Source: Flavobacteriales bacterium
GTDB taxonomy: Bacteria; Bacteroidota; Bacteroidia; Flavobacteriales_F; PHOS-HE28
Assembly: GCA_016788295.1 (NCBI GenBank)
Contig: JAEUSY010000004.1
Span: 62,001-126,000, forward strand
Direction of reading: 5' to 3'
DNA: 64,000 nt
Positions 53,394 through 62,769 of this stretch are shown piece by piece (the stretch's first letter is position 1; each line of letters opens with the position of its first letter). The notes under the pieces are model-generated. The model searched no databases and had not been told where the DNA came from. It saw only the letters and a program-made list of their open reading frames with translations. The translations under genes and the position numbers were made by a program.

Positions 53394-53424
53394 CATTGCA
53401 GGTGCAGGGTGATCTTGTCAGGCG
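53394..53424 (+). repeat. Direct repeat, copy 2
   Basis: CATTGCAGGTGCAGGGTGAT continuing to CTTGTCAGGCG, 29 of 31 bases as in copy 1. Confidence 0.75.
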
Positions 53425-53729
53425 GCGAGGGAAGAATTCGATGCGTCAAGCCGAACAACGCACCGGGACAGGAAAACGAACGAGGGTGATCGCGCCGAGA
53501 AGGAGATGTACGGTGGAGCAACGCGGGATGAACCCGTACCAACTGATCGTTGAACGAGGCCGAAGGCCCATCCAAGGGCAATGAAGCGCCCGGATGTGGA
53601 AGCGATCGCACTGTGACGAAGAACGAACGAAGCGCGTGCGATGGCTTGCAAGGGAGGTAAGCGCTAGATGATGCCCGACCCGACGGTGCTCAGTTACGGT
53701 GGTGGCGGGAAGGTGTATCTTGGAGCTAA

Positions 53730-53918
53730 ATGAAGGTCAAATGGAGCGATCAGCACAATGGAGCACAATGTTCTCCACGGATCACAGATCCGCGGGAGCG
53801 AGGGAATCTGACGGCCACGCGCTTGCAACTATCCGCTAGCCGATTCGCCATGGGGGCCTATTGGGTGCAGGTCACTTCGAATGGTCGCATGAAGACCAAG
53901 AAACTGATCATCCACTGA
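53730..53918 (+). pseudogene. Orphan T9SS sorting-domain C-terminal fragment
   Basis: The last ~35 residues of this 62-residue frame (LQLSASRFAMGAYWVQVTSN then GRMKTKKLIIH) match the final strands of a type A sorting domain, but the rest of the domain and any cargo are missing. It ends three bases before the next T9SS gene. A TATCTTGG box ends six bases before its ATG, so it might still be transcribed. The best reading is the remnant of a deleted T9SS gene. Confidence 0.6.
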
Positions 53919-53921
53919 GTC

Positions 53922-55514
53922 ATGAGAGCAACAAGCTTCTTTGCCTTCGCCTTCGCATGGACCTGCGCAGCGCATGCGCAGCCGACCTTCATGAGACTCT
54001 ATCGGTCTGCGACGAGCTACTCATTCGACCTCATAGAGCTTCCCGGCGGGAACACGCTCACTTGTATGGCTGCTATTCACTTACTAGATCCTGATGGTTA
54101 CATCCAGCATTCGTCCTACTATCATGACATCGGTACTGATATGACCCAGATCCTGAAGCAGGTAAGAGCCAATCGATTCTACTTCACAACATCCACCACA
54201 CCGCTGGATTGTCCATGGAACCCGAACAACGAACTTGGTTTGGTACAACCGGTTATCGGGCTCACAGACTCTCTCGGCAATACCGATGTTATGCTAAAGT
54301 ATGACATGAACTTGGCGGTATGTGACGGATCAATCGGCGGATTGGAAGTGACAAGTAATAAAGGAGCGATCATATGGGGGCGTGGCAAGAACTTCTTCAC
54401 TATGCGGGTCGACAGCCTCTTGGAACCAGTTTGGACATGGAGGATCGAGCGCTCGGGGGGCTTCCAGTTTATTAAGGAACTGCCCAACGGCGATCTACTC
54501 GCAGGCATCAACATGGATACTGCGGGAGTAGTGGTGGCCCGCATGGATGCAGATGGCAACTTCCTTTGGACCAAGAGTTACATGCGCCCCGGGGGCATGA
54601 TCCACGACGCCTTGATCGAATCGGACGATTCGTTCATCATCACGGGCTATACCGATAGCACACAATTGCTCTTCACCCAGCCACTGCCGGCCAGCTTTCA
54701 GCCCAAGCTCTTCATGATGAAGCTTGATGGCGCTGGAGAGGTGCAATGGTGCAAGGGTTGGTACAGCACACCCTTCCTGTGGTACACCGGAAGACCGTCA
54801 AAGATCAGAAGAACGCTTGATGGACAGTATGCTATGCTCGCTACCCTTGGGGTCCCCCAGAACAACTTCCACTATCACCCCTTCCTAATGAAAACTGACA
54901 CCAATGGCGACACCTTGTGGACGCGTGCAGTGGGAGAGGATGGATACGTCTACATCGCCCAGGACCTGCTCGCCCATTCGGATGGTAGCTACATGCTCAG
55001 TGGTATCATATATGGGAATCTGCCAGGAAATGCGAGCAAATTCATCTACAAGACTGATTCCTTGGGGCGGTTCGATTGCCTGGAGCATCCCAACCCCTTA
55101 CAGGTCGCTGATCTCTTCCCGGCGGATAGCAGTTTCGTACTGACAAGCACTACGAGTGTGGCCACGGCAACGACGATCTTGGTGAACGACAGCATTTTGG
55201 ACCCAAGCATTTTCACCACCTACGATGCCTGCACCTTCGCCACCAACCTCCCCCCCCGCATGGAGCGGCACACGCCCATGTCCGTCCGCCCCAACCCTAA
55301 CACCGGCACCTTCACCCTCTCCTTCGCCTCCCCCCTGATGGCCGATAGCTACTACAGCGTGTACGACACCATGGGCAAATTGCTCTTCGAGCAACGGCTG
55401 CAACCCGGTCAAGAGAGCGAGGCGGTGGACCTATCACGCTTTGGAAAGGGCATCTTCCTTGTTCGTGTGAGCGCCGCCCAAGGCTTCTATTCCGAGCGGG
55501 TAGTGGTGGAGTGA
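53922..55514 (+). CDS. T9SS-sorted secreted protein, beta-propeller-like
   Basis: A 530-residue secreted protein. A signal peptide (MRATSFFAFAFAWTCAAHAQ) is followed by repeated beta units such as VVARMDADGNFLWTKSYMRP and LMKTDTNGDTLWTRAVGEDG, which suggest a propeller of the kind seen in many Bacteroidota secreted proteins. A T9SS type A sorting domain closes it (residues ~450-530: MSVRPNPNTGTFTLSFASPL, VYDTMGKLLFEQ, FGKGIFLVRVSA). The body is visibly less GC-rich than its neighbours, hinting at different origin or relaxed constraint. Function unknown. Confidence 0.82.
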   Translation: MRATSFFAFAFAWTCAAHAQPTFMRLYRSATSYSFDLIELPGGNTLTCMAAIHLLDPDGYIQHSSYYHDIGTDMTQILKQVRANRFYFTTSTTPLDCPWNPNNELGLVQPVIGLTDSLGNTDVMLKYDMNLAVCDGSIGGLEVTSNKGAIIWGRGKNFFTMRVDSLLEPVWTWRIERSGGFQFIKELPNGDLLAGINMDTAGVVVARMDADGNFLWTKSYMRPGGMIHDALIESDDSFIITGYTDSTQLLFTQPLPASFQPKLFMMKLDGAGEVQWCKGWYSTPFLWYTGRPSKIRRTLDGQYAMLATLGVPQNNFHYHPFLMKTDTNGDTLWTRAVGEDGYVYIAQDLLAHSDGSYMLSGIIYGNLPGNASKFIYKTDSLGRFDCLEHPNPLQVADLFPADSSFVLTSTTSVATATTILVNDSILDPSIFTTYDACTFATNLPPRMERHTPMSVRPNPNTGTFTLSFASPLMADSYYSVYDTMGKLLFEQRLQPGQESEAVDLSRFGKGIFLVRVSAAQGFYSERVVVE

Positions 55515-55571
55515 CCGCCATCGACCCGGAGCTACAGGCCGCCCCGCCGGCCCCGTAATTTCGCTCCACCC

Positions 55572-56813
55572 ATGGACTACATCGCGCTGGCCATTCCCCT
55601 CTTCTTCGTGCTGATGGGCGCGGAGCTGGCGTGGAGCGCGTTCGCGCACCGGAAGGTGTACCGCTTCAACGACTTCGTGGCCAACCTGGGCTGCGGCATC
55701 GGCTCGCAGGTGGTGGGGGCCTTTTCCAAGACGGTGATCTTCGCCATCTACCTCTGGACCTACGACCACCTGCGCCTCTTCACCCTGGAGCGCAGCGTGC
55801 TCACATGGATCGTGGCCTTCCTGCTGGTGGACCTGCTGTACTACTGGTTCCACCGGCTGAGCCACGAGATCAACTTCCTGTGGGCGGCGCACATCGTACA
55901 CCACCAGAGCGAGGAGTACAACCTGAGCGTGGCGCTGCGCCAGAGCTGGTGGCAGGGCCTGTTCAGCTGGTGGTTCTACCTGCCTATGGCGGTGATCGGC
56001 ATCCACCCGGTGGTGATCGTTACGGTGGGCGCCTTCAACACGCTGTACCAGTTCTGGATCCACACCAAGGCCATCGGGCACCTGGGGCCCTTCGAGTGGC
56101 TGTTCAACACACCGAGCCACCACCGCGTGCACCACGGCAGCGACCCGAAATACATCGACCGCAACCACGCGGGCACGCTGATCGTGTGGGACAAGCTCTT
56201 CGGCACCTTCCAGCGCGAGGAGGATGAGCCGGTGTACGGCATCACCACGCCGCTGTCGCGCTGGGACCCGCTCACGGCCAACTTCCACTACTGGGGCGAC
56301 CTCTTCCGGCTGGCCGCGCAGGCCCGCAGTTGGGGCGACAAGCTCCGCGTGTTCATCAAGCCACCGGGCTGGCGGCCGGCGTACCTCGGCGGCTACGCGG
56401 GGCCCGTGGGCAAGGACCGGCGCACCTTCCGCAAGTTCGACACGCGGGTGCCGGCGGCCGTGGGCGGCTACGTGGCCGTGCAGTTCACGCTGCTGCTGGT
56501 GGTCACCACCTTCTTCCTGTTCCGCCAGGCCGACCTGGGCGCCACCCGCCAGTGGGCCACCGCCGCGCTGATCGTGGTGTGGGTGATGAACATGGGTCTG
56601 CTGATGGAGGGCCGGCGCTGGGCCACGGGCGCCGAAGTGGTGCGTGTGGTCACCCTGTCGTTGCTGCTCTGGCATAGCACCGACCTGCTACCCGGCACAG
56701 CGACCATTGCAGCGAACGCCTTGGTAACATTGGGCTCGTTGGCCTTGCTGTGGAACGCGCACCGCACAATGGCTTCAGCATCCGTGAACGGCACCGTAAC
56801 ACCTGCTGATTAA
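55572..56813 (+). CDS. Fatty acid hydroxylase / sterol desaturase family protein
   Basis: A 413-residue membrane di-iron oxygenase. Five or more TM segments surround the His clusters HRLSHE, HIVHHQ and HHRVHHG that bind iron in this superfamily. The extra C-terminal membrane part and YNLSVALRQSWWQ near the second cluster resemble alkylglycerol monooxygenase-type members. It probably hydroxylates a lipid; the substrate is not known. A TAATTTCG box ends eight bases before the ATG. The YhhN gene follows, also a lipid-linked family. Confidence 0.9.
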   Translation: MDYIALAIPLFFVLMGAELAWSAFAHRKVYRFNDFVANLGCGIGSQVVGAFSKTVIFAIYLWTYDHLRLFTLERSVLTWIVAFLLVDLLYYWFHRLSHEINFLWAAHIVHHQSEEYNLSVALRQSWWQGLFSWWFYLPMAVIGIHPVVIVTVGAFNTLYQFWIHTKAIGHLGPFEWLFNTPSHHRVHHGSDPKYIDRNHAGTLIVWDKLFGTFQREEDEPVYGITTPLSRWDPLTANFHYWGDLFRLAAQARSWGDKLRVFIKPPGWRPAYLGGYAGPVGKDRRTFRKFDTRVPAAVGGYVAVQFTLLLVVTTFFLFRQADLGATRQWATAALIVVWVMNMGLLMEGRRWATGAEVVRVVTLSLLLWHSTDLLPGTATIAANALVTLGSLALLWNAHRTMASASVNGTVTPAD

Positions 56814-56858
56814 CTTGCCCGCGCTCCGGTACGGCGAACATTCGTCGCGCCACCATTG

Positions 56859-57590
56859 ATGGACATTCGGAAGAACACACCCTTGAACGGCGTGGTGTAC
56901 GGGCTGGCCCTGCTCGGCACCATTGTCGGTGGCTCGCTCGGCGTGCAGTGGCTCGTGTACCTGTGCAAGCCGCTGCTGATGCTGGTGCTGAGCAGCTGGT
57001 TCTACTTCCACAGCCGCCGCGTTGGCGACCGCTTCACGCTATTGGTGCAGGCCGGCCTCTTCTTCTCCTGGATCGGCGATATGGCGCTTATGTTCCAACA
57101 CCGCGACCAGTTCAACTTCCTCATCGGCCTCGCGGCGTTCCTCATCGCACAACTGTGCTACACCATGGCCTTCGCGCACAACGTGGCCGATGTGCCGGGC
57201 GGTCCCTTCCCCTGGCCCTCCATCGTGCTCTCGGTGGTGATCGCGGCCTACGGTTACTTCTTCGCCGGGCGCATTGTGCCCACGGTTGATGATGGCATCG
57301 CGATCCCCATCATCGTGTACGCCATCGCCATCAGCCTGATGGGCATTGCTTCCGCGTTCCGCTTCGGGCGCACCTTTCCGCGCAGCTTCTTCGCCGTACT
57401 GACCGGGGCCTTCCTCTTCATCGCCAGCGACAGCCTGCTTGCCTTCAACCGTTTTGTGCGCCCGCTTGAGGGTGCCGAGTGGATGGTGATGCTGACCTAC
57501 GGTCTTGCGCAGGTGCTGATCGCCGGTGGTTGCCTGGCGCATGTGCTGGACCCCGAGGAGATCCGGCGTCGTGCAGCGCTCAACACCTGA
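56859..57590 (+). CDS. YhhN family (lysoplasmalogenase-like) membrane protein
   Basis: A 243-residue protein with about eight TM segments. YLCKPLLMLVLSSWFY, FFSWIGDMALMF and TGAFLFIASDSLLAFNRF are the family signature regions carrying conserved acidic residues. In animals TMEM86 members split lysoplasmalogens; bacterial substrates are unclear. Sitting next to a fatty acid hydroxylase of the ether-lipid-cleaving type makes a role in ether lipid turnover plausible, but this is inference. The ATG at 56859 is used; an upstream TTG is less likely. It converges on recG. Confidence 0.87.
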   Translation: MDIRKNTPLNGVVYGLALLGTIVGGSLGVQWLVYLCKPLLMLVLSSWFYFHSRRVGDRFTLLVQAGLFFSWIGDMALMFQHRDQFNFLIGLAAFLIAQLCYTMAFAHNVADVPGGPFPWPSIVLSVVIAAYGYFFAGRIVPTVDDGIAIPIIVYAIAISLMGIASAFRFGRTFPRSFFAVLTGAFLFIASDSLLAFNRFVRPLEGAEWMVMLTYGLAQVLIAGGCLAHVLDPEEIRRRAALNT

Positions 57591-57598
57591 TCACGCGA

Positions 57599-59701
57599 TC
57601 AGCTGATGCGGCCCCACACGGCCTGCCCTTTCAACTGCTCGTGCAAGGCTCGTGCGATGGGCGCGTGGCGCGGTTCGGCGAGTCCGGGATCCGTATCCAA
57701 CAGGCGCATGGCGGCCTGACGCGCCTGTTGCAGCAAGGCGCTGTCTTCCACCAGATCGGCGATGTGCAGCTGCGGCAATCCGCTCTGTTGGGTGCCCATC
57801 AGATCACCGGGGCCGCGCAGCCGAAGGTCGGTCTCGGCGATCTCAAAACCATCGTTGGTGCGCACCATGGTCTCGATGCGTGCGCGGGCATCGTTGCCCA
57901 GTTTCTCGCCGGTCATGAGGATGCAGAAGCTCTGCTCGGCACCGCGACCAACGCGTCCGCGCAACTGGTGCAGCTGCGATAGACCGAAGCGCTCGGCGTT
58001 CTCGATCACCATCACACTGGCGTTCGGAACGTCCACCCCCACCTCGATCACCGTGGTGGCCACCAGGATGTTCGTTTCGCCCTTCTTGAACCGCGCCATC
58101 TCGTAGTCCTTGGTGGCCTGGTCCATGCGGCCGTGCACAATGCTCACGGCGTACTTGGGCAGCGGAAAGCGGCGCACCATGCTCTCGAAGCCATCGTTCA
58201 GGTCCTTGAGGTCGCTCTTCTCGCTCTCCTCAATGAGCGGGTACACCACGTAGACCTGTCGCCCCTTCGCCATCTCCTCTTCCATGAACCCGAACACCGC
58301 GTTGCGCGCGGAATCGAAGCGATGCACGGTGCGGATGGGCTTGCGTCCCGGCGGCAGCTCGTCGATCACGCTGCTGTCAAGATCCCCATAGAGCGTCATG
58401 GCCAAAGTGCGCGGGATCGGTGTGGCGGTCATCACCAGCACGTGCGGTGGGATCTCGCTCTTGGCCCAGAGGCGCGCGCGTTGTGCCACCCCGAAGCGGT
58501 GCTGCTCATCGATCACCACCAGCCCCAGGCGCTGGAACTGTACGCGGTCCTCCAGCAACGCGTGGGTGCCCACGATAATGTGCACCTCGCCCGCCTGCAG
58601 TGCAGTGAGGATGCTGCGTCGCTCGGCCGTGCGCGTGCTGCCGGTGAGCAAACGCAACACCACGGGCATGCCCTCCAGCATGCGGCTGATGGAGTGGAAG
58701 TGCTGCTGCGCGAGGATCTCGGTGGGCGCCATCAGCGCGGCCTGGAAACCATTGTCCAACGCGATCAGCATGCTGAGCAGCGAAACCACCGTCTTGCCGC
58801 TGCCTACATCGCCCTGCACCAGGCGGTTCATCTGGCGGCCGGTCCCCATGTCCTTGCGGATCTCCTTCACCACGCGTTTCTGCGCACCGGTAAGCTCGAA
58901 GGGCAGGTGGTGGTGGTAGAAGCGGTTGAAGTGCTCGCCCACCTGCGTGAACACGTTGCCGCGCAGGCTTTGCTGCAACAGCAGTTTCTGCTTGAGCAGT
59001 TGCAGTTGAATGAAGAAGAGCTCCTCGAACTTGAGGCGACGAACGGCCGCATCGAGCTTGGTGCGGTCCTGCGGGGCATGTACCTGGCGGAAGGCCTCTT
59101 CGCGCCCCACGCCGCCCACGAGGTCCAGGAGTTCGCGGCTGAGCGTTTCGGGCAACTGGCCCATTACCGTTGGCAGCAGTGCCTTCTGCAATTTCCAGAT
59201 GGCGCGACTGGTGAGCCCGCGTGCCGTGAGTTTCTCAGTGGTGCTGTACACGGGCTGCAAGGCCACATCGAGGCCCTGGTCCCAGGTGGCGGCCAGCTCC
59301 AGTTCGGGGTGCGCCAGGTTGAAGCGACCATTGAACACCGTGGGCTTCCCGAAAACCACGTATTCCTGTCCGGGCTTCAAGGAGGTCTGCAGCCAGCGGA
59401 TTCCCTTGAACCACACGAGCTCGATGGAGCCGGTGGCATCGGTGAACTGCACCGCTAGGCGCCTGCCCTGTTTCTCACCCAACATCTTCAGGGGGCCGAT
59501 CACGCCGCGCAGCTGCACCTGCGTCAGCTCCTCGTTGATCTCGCGCACGCAGTGGAACACGCTGCGGTCCACATAGCGGAAGGGGAAGTGCTGGAGCAGT
59601 TCGCCGTAGGTGCCGATGGAAAGGTCCTTGCGCAGGAGCTCGCCCCGCTGGGGACCAACGCCCTTGAGGAACTCGATCGGTGTATCCAGCACGCTCGGCA
59701 C
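57599..59701 (-). CDS. recG: ATP-dependent DNA helicase RecG
   Basis: A 700-residue helicase that remodels stalled replication forks and recombination intermediates. The N-terminal wedge OB domain (~60-150), Walker A in VQGDVGSGKTVVSLL, the DEQH box in VVIDEQHRFGVAQR, MTATPIPRTLAMTLYGDLD, LPPGRKPI and the C-terminal QLRGRVGRG are all present. Length fits the family. The start is GTG at 59701, preceded by a TACTTTCG box that ends four bases before it on this strand. Confidence 0.97.
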   Translation of the reverse strand: MPSVLDTPIEFLKGVGPQRGELLRKDLSIGTYGELLQHFPFRYVDRSVFHCVREINEELTQVQLRGVIGPLKMLGEKQGRRLAVQFTDATGSIELVWFKGIRWLQTSLKPGQEYVVFGKPTVFNGRFNLAHPELELAATWDQGLDVALQPVYSTTEKLTARGLTSRAIWKLQKALLPTVMGQLPETLSRELLDLVGGVGREEAFRQVHAPQDRTKLDAAVRRLKFEELFFIQLQLLKQKLLLQQSLRGNVFTQVGEHFNRFYHHHLPFELTGAQKRVVKEIRKDMGTGRQMNRLVQGDVGSGKTVVSLLSMLIALDNGFQAALMAPTEILAQQHFHSISRMLEGMPVVLRLLTGSTRTAERRSILTALQAGEVHIIVGTHALLEDRVQFQRLGLVVIDEQHRFGVAQRARLWAKSEIPPHVLVMTATPIPRTLAMTLYGDLDSSVIDELPPGRKPIRTVHRFDSARNAVFGFMEEEMAKGRQVYVVYPLIEESEKSDLKDLNDGFESMVRRFPLPKYAVSIVHGRMDQATKDYEMARFKKGETNILVATTVIEVGVDVPNASVMVIENAERFGLSQLHQLRGRVGRGAEQSFCILMTGEKLGNDARARIETMVRTNDGFEIAETDLRLRGPGDLMGTQQSGLPQLHIADLVEDSALLQQARQAAMRLLDTDPGLAEPRHAPIARALHEQLKGQAVWGRIS

Positions 59702-59705
59702 CGGC

Positions 59706-59713
59706 CGAAAGTA
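59706..59713 (-). promoter_or_regulatory. TACTTTCG -7-like element of recG
   Basis: On the minus strand TACTTTCG ends exactly four bases before the GTG start of recG, the same spacing as for lpxD and the hydrolase gene. Confidence 0.45.
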
Positions 59714-59782
59714 CAGCGGTCCCGGCGGAGGCGATATCGGTCAGGTGCGGCGAAGGCCTGCGCTCGTAGCTTGGGCAGTGGA

Positions 59783-60616
59783 ATGGAGTTGCGCAACACG
59801 GCCATCAGCACACTTCAGCGCTACCGTAGCGCCTTGGAGCGAACACGTCTGCGCACCGACACCGAGGGCCTCCACCGGCTGCGTGTGCGCTTGAAGAAGA
59901 CACGATCGCTCCTGCGTTTCCTGAGGCACCTGGACCGTGATGCACCACCGCCGAAAGGGGTCGTGCGTCGCAGCAATGATCTGTTCAGGGCCGCAGGTGC
60001 ATTGCGCGAAGTGCAGGTGAACTGTGCGCGGATGAACGAACTGCGGAACGTTCCTGCGGAAGCGCGCACCATCGGACTTGCCCATCTGCGCAAGCAGGAG
60101 GAACGTCTTGCCAAGGAACTCCGCCGATCACTGGAGCGCATCCGGCCGGAGGACTTCCAGCGCTTGGAGCTTCATGCCTTGCGTGTACTTCAGGGTCGTA
60201 CGATGAACGACCTGCGCGCCGCCGCGCAGAAGTACGTGAAAGCCGAGCTCGATCGCGCCAAGGGCCTGACACGGGCAGCCGATGCGCACCTGCACTTGCA
60301 CGAGGTCCGCAAGCACCTGAAGCACGTGCGCCACCTCCACGAACTACTGGACCCTGGCGTGCCGGAACCCAACGGCCTCGGGAAGGTGCTGGGTCGACTG
60401 GGTACCTGGCATGATGAACTGGTGTTGCGCACCAGCTTACAGGAACTGCGCAAGTATCCGGAACAACGGAGCGAATTGCTCGCTGCTGTTGACCAACGAC
60501 TTATCACCCTACGGACCTACGCAGTGCATCGCCTGCAGTTGCTGTTCGGCGAACGGGATCACTCCCCGCGCACGAAGAGCCAGCGTACGCCCTTCCACAG
60601 GCCCACGAAGACATAG
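59783..60616 (+). CDS. CHAD domain protein
   Basis: A 277-residue all-helical protein of the CHAD family. Conserved His in LHRLRVRLKKTRSLLRFL and a second repeat HLHEVRKHLKHVRHLHELL mark the two helical halves. CHAD proteins bind inorganic polyphosphate through basic faces, and this one is very basic. No CYTH or ppk gene is nearby. The ATG at 59783 starts the conserved domain; a TAGCTTGG box at 59767-59774 lies upstream. Its last ~58 bp overlap the convergent DUF4349 gene, so the final residues may not be conserved. Confidence 0.88.
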   Translation: MELRNTAISTLQRYRSALERTRLRTDTEGLHRLRVRLKKTRSLLRFLRHLDRDAPPPKGVVRRSNDLFRAAGALREVQVNCARMNELRNVPAEARTIGLAHLRKQEERLAKELRRSLERIRPEDFQRLELHALRVLQGRTMNDLRAAAQKYVKAELDRAKGLTRAADAHLHLHEVRKHLKHVRHLHELLDPGVPEPNGLGKVLGRLGTWHDELVLRTSLQELRKYPEQRSELLAAVDQRLITLRTYAVHRLQLLFGERDHSPRTKSQRTPFHRPTKT

Positions 60617-61218
60617 CCCAGCGGACCGAGCTTCTCTTTCTCCTGCAACTGCACGGTAATGGTGGCCATGTCGGCGAGGTGGGTGAGCTTGTTCAGCTTG
60701 CCCTCGAACGATTCGATGTCACCGTTCACGCGCTCCAGCTCCTTTTCCACGGCCAGAGCGGCCTGCACGTTCTCGGCCTGTTGCAGCAATTGCAGGTAAC
60801 GCTCGCGGGCGCGGCGTGCGTTCTCCAAGCGCGCCGTGAGGTCCACGTACTGCTCGGTCACATCCTCGCCCTTGAAGGCCTTGCTGCGCAACTTGCCCAG
60901 TGCGGCCACCTCATCCACGGCTGCGGCCAGTTGGGGTTGTTTCACCCGGATCACCGATCGGCCATCGGCCAACGAGACCACGTAGCCCTGATGCTTCTCA
61001 GCGATGGCCCGCAGATGCACGTTGGTGCTGTCGGCCTCTTTCACTTTCAACTCCAGTGTGGCCGCGTATTGCACCACGCGTTCCCCTGGAGCGTATTGCG
61101 CCTTGCCGTCGGCGAGGTAGCGGGCGTTGGAATAGGCCGTGCTGCTTGCACGCTGGCTGCCACCGCATGAAGTGGCGACCAGTATATACAGGAGCAAGAA
61201 GAGCGGTGCGAGGCGCAT
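60559..61218 (-). CDS. DUF4349 family lipoprotein
   Basis: A 219-residue lipoprotein. Lipobox VATSC in FLLLYILVATSCGG sets the start at 61218. The DUF4349 domain shows VVQYAATLELKVKEADSTNV, a long helical coil (KLRSKAFKGEDVTEQYVDLT, ARLENARRARERYLQLLQQA, ENVQAALAVEKELERVNGDI) and a final TM-like segment (LGPLGYVFVGLWKGVRWLFV). Members are envelope proteins of unknown function. It lies downstream of the rhomboid gene in the same direction, 61 bp apart. Confidence 0.87.
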   Translation of the reverse strand: MRLAPLFLLLYILVATSCGGSQRASSTAYSNARYLADGKAQYAPGERVVQYAATLELKVKEADSTNVHLRAIAEKHQGYVVSLADGRSVIRVKQPQLAAAVDEVAALGKLRSKAFKGEDVTEQYVDLTARLENARRARERYLQLLQQAENVQAALAVEKELERVNGDIESFEGKLNKLTHLADMATITVQLQEKEKLGPLGYVFVGLWKGVRWLFVRGE

Positions 61219-61279
61219 GGTGATGATCGGAGTTGGGTGAGCGCAGAACGCGGACGGTCCAGCCGTTCGTGTGAACGCA

Positions 61280-62728
61280 TTATTGCATCTCGGTGAACAT
61301 GGAGTCGATGCGTGTGAAACTCTGTTGAACGGCACTGTCCAGCGCTGCACTTGGGGTTGTGAGCGACTGGCGGATGAGCCCGGTGCTCAGGGCACGCTCA
61401 CGTGCATAGTCCAGCAGGCGATCGCGGCGGTAGGCCACATCGGATGAAAGTTCCAGCGTGAGCGTACCTTCCAATAGGGCCACGGCGCTGTCCCATGCCG
61501 GTGCACTGCGTTCATCAAGCAGAACGAGCTGCTGTTCCACGGTCCCCTCATCGCCCAGCCGGAACATCGCCAGGCCTTCCTCCTCCATGCGTGCGAAGTC
61601 GGCCATGCGGGTCTCGAACACATGGTCGTCCGCGGGCAAGGTGCTTACGGCCCAACCACCGGCCAACGCAAGCAACACCGCTGGAGCGGCCATGGAGGCC
61701 CATTGCAGGCCGGCCGCTTCGGGCTTGCGCAGGGCGGGATAGAGCGCAAAGCCCATGAGCACACCGCTGAGCAGACCACCGATGTGCGCGGCATTGTCCA
61801 CGCCGCCTTTCATTCCGTAGATGAGGTTGTACACCACGAACACGCCGATGCTGGAGAGCAATTGCTGCCGCGTCTCTTTGTGCAACAGGTCCGTGGTGAG
61901 CAGCGCGAGGAACACGCCATACAGCCCGAAGATGGCACCCGAAGCGCCGGCGCTCACGGTATTGTCGTGCCACCACAGGCTGGCCAAACTGGCGAAAACA
62001 CCCGTGATCACATACAGCATCAGCACGCGTTTGCTGCCGAGCAGCGGCTCCAGTTGCAGGCCCACCATCAGCAGCGCATACATGTTGAAGAGCAGGTGGA
62101 TCACCCCGATGTGCACGAAACAGCAGGTGAGCAGGCGCCACCACTCGCCGGACATGGTGACCGCGCGGTAGTTGCCACCCCAGGTGAGCAGGTCCTCGCC
62201 GGTGGGCGACATGAAGTGTACTCCCGTGGCCACCATCAGGATGTACACGAGCACGCTGATGTCCAGCAACAAGGGCGTGGCGAAGAAGTCGCGGCGCGGA
62301 ATGAACACGGAACCGATGTCCTTCCAATGGAACTCGTTGGCGTGAGAGGTGCTGGCATCCAGCTGCATCACACCGCTCTCCTCCAGTTCCTTCAGTTCGG
62401 CGGCCATCACTTCGGGCGTGGTGGAAACGCGTGCCAGGGCGAAGGCCTCGATCAGTTTGTCGAGGTTGACCTGATGACGCTTCTTCTTGGCAAATGGGCT
62501 CCACTCCGATGGTTTGCTCAAGGCCGTGAAGCCATGCTCATCGAATTCGATCACCACATCCTCTCCTTTGGCGAAGCCCGTGGCCGGGGTCTTGGCCACC
62601 ACGCGCATGGGGTGCAGGTGCTCCACGCCCCAGTTCAATGCGCGGAACGCTTGGAACAACAGGACGATGACCTCGGCCCGCGAAAGGCCTTCGGTGGAAT
62701 AGCGGATGGTGGGGCGTTCAGCGGCCAT
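61280..62728 (-). CDS. Rhomboid family serine protease with N-terminal cytoplasmic domain
   Basis: A 482-residue intramembrane protease. The rhomboid core (residues ~155-345) shows WWRLLTCCFVHIGVIHLLFN, the catalytic Ser in SAGASGAIFGLYG and the catalytic His in NAAHIGGLLSGVLMGF. An unusual N-terminal soluble part (~1-140, YSTEGLSRAEVIVLLFQAFR) and a C-terminal soluble part (~370-482) flank it. Substrates are unknown. A TATCTTGA box lies six bases upstream of the ATG. Confidence 0.9.
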   Translation of the reverse strand: MAAERPTIRYSTEGLSRAEVIVLLFQAFRALNWGVEHLHPMRVVAKTPATGFAKGEDVVIEFDEHGFTALSKPSEWSPFAKKKRHQVNLDKLIEAFALARVSTTPEVMAAELKELEESGVMQLDASTSHANEFHWKDIGSVFIPRRDFFATPLLLDISVLVYILMVATGVHFMSPTGEDLLTWGGNYRAVTMSGEWWRLLTCCFVHIGVIHLLFNMYALLMVGLQLEPLLGSKRVLMLYVITGVFASLASLWWHDNTVSAGASGAIFGLYGVFLALLTTDLLHKETRQQLLSSIGVFVVYNLIYGMKGGVDNAAHIGGLLSGVLMGFALYPALRKPEAAGLQWASMAAPAVLLALAGGWAVSTLPADDHVFETRMADFARMEEEGLAMFRLGDEGTVEQQLVLLDERSAPAWDSAVALLEGTLTLELSSDVAYRRDRLLDYARERALSTGLIRQSLTTPSAALDSAVQQSFTRIDSMFTEMQ

Positions 62729-62769
62729 GGTCGGTCAAGATAGGCAACCGACAGAACGACGGCAGCACC

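Larger units (their letters stand above)
53125..53729. other. Gene-poor stretch between pheT and the next T9SS gene
   Basis: No reading frame here resembles a protein family on either strand. The stretch contains an imperfect 31-bp direct repeat (53289-53319 and 53394-53424) and a 7-bp inverted repeat ATCGCAC/GTGCGAT at 53605-53611 and 53636-53642. Several GAACGAACGA-like words occur. It may be decayed coding DNA, as a T9SS fragment follows. Confidence 0.6.

Noticed and set aside
53289-53424. Direct repeats as a CRISPR array or integron attC sites
   Set aside because: Only two imperfect copies, no regular spacers, no cas or integrase gene, and no attC core sites.
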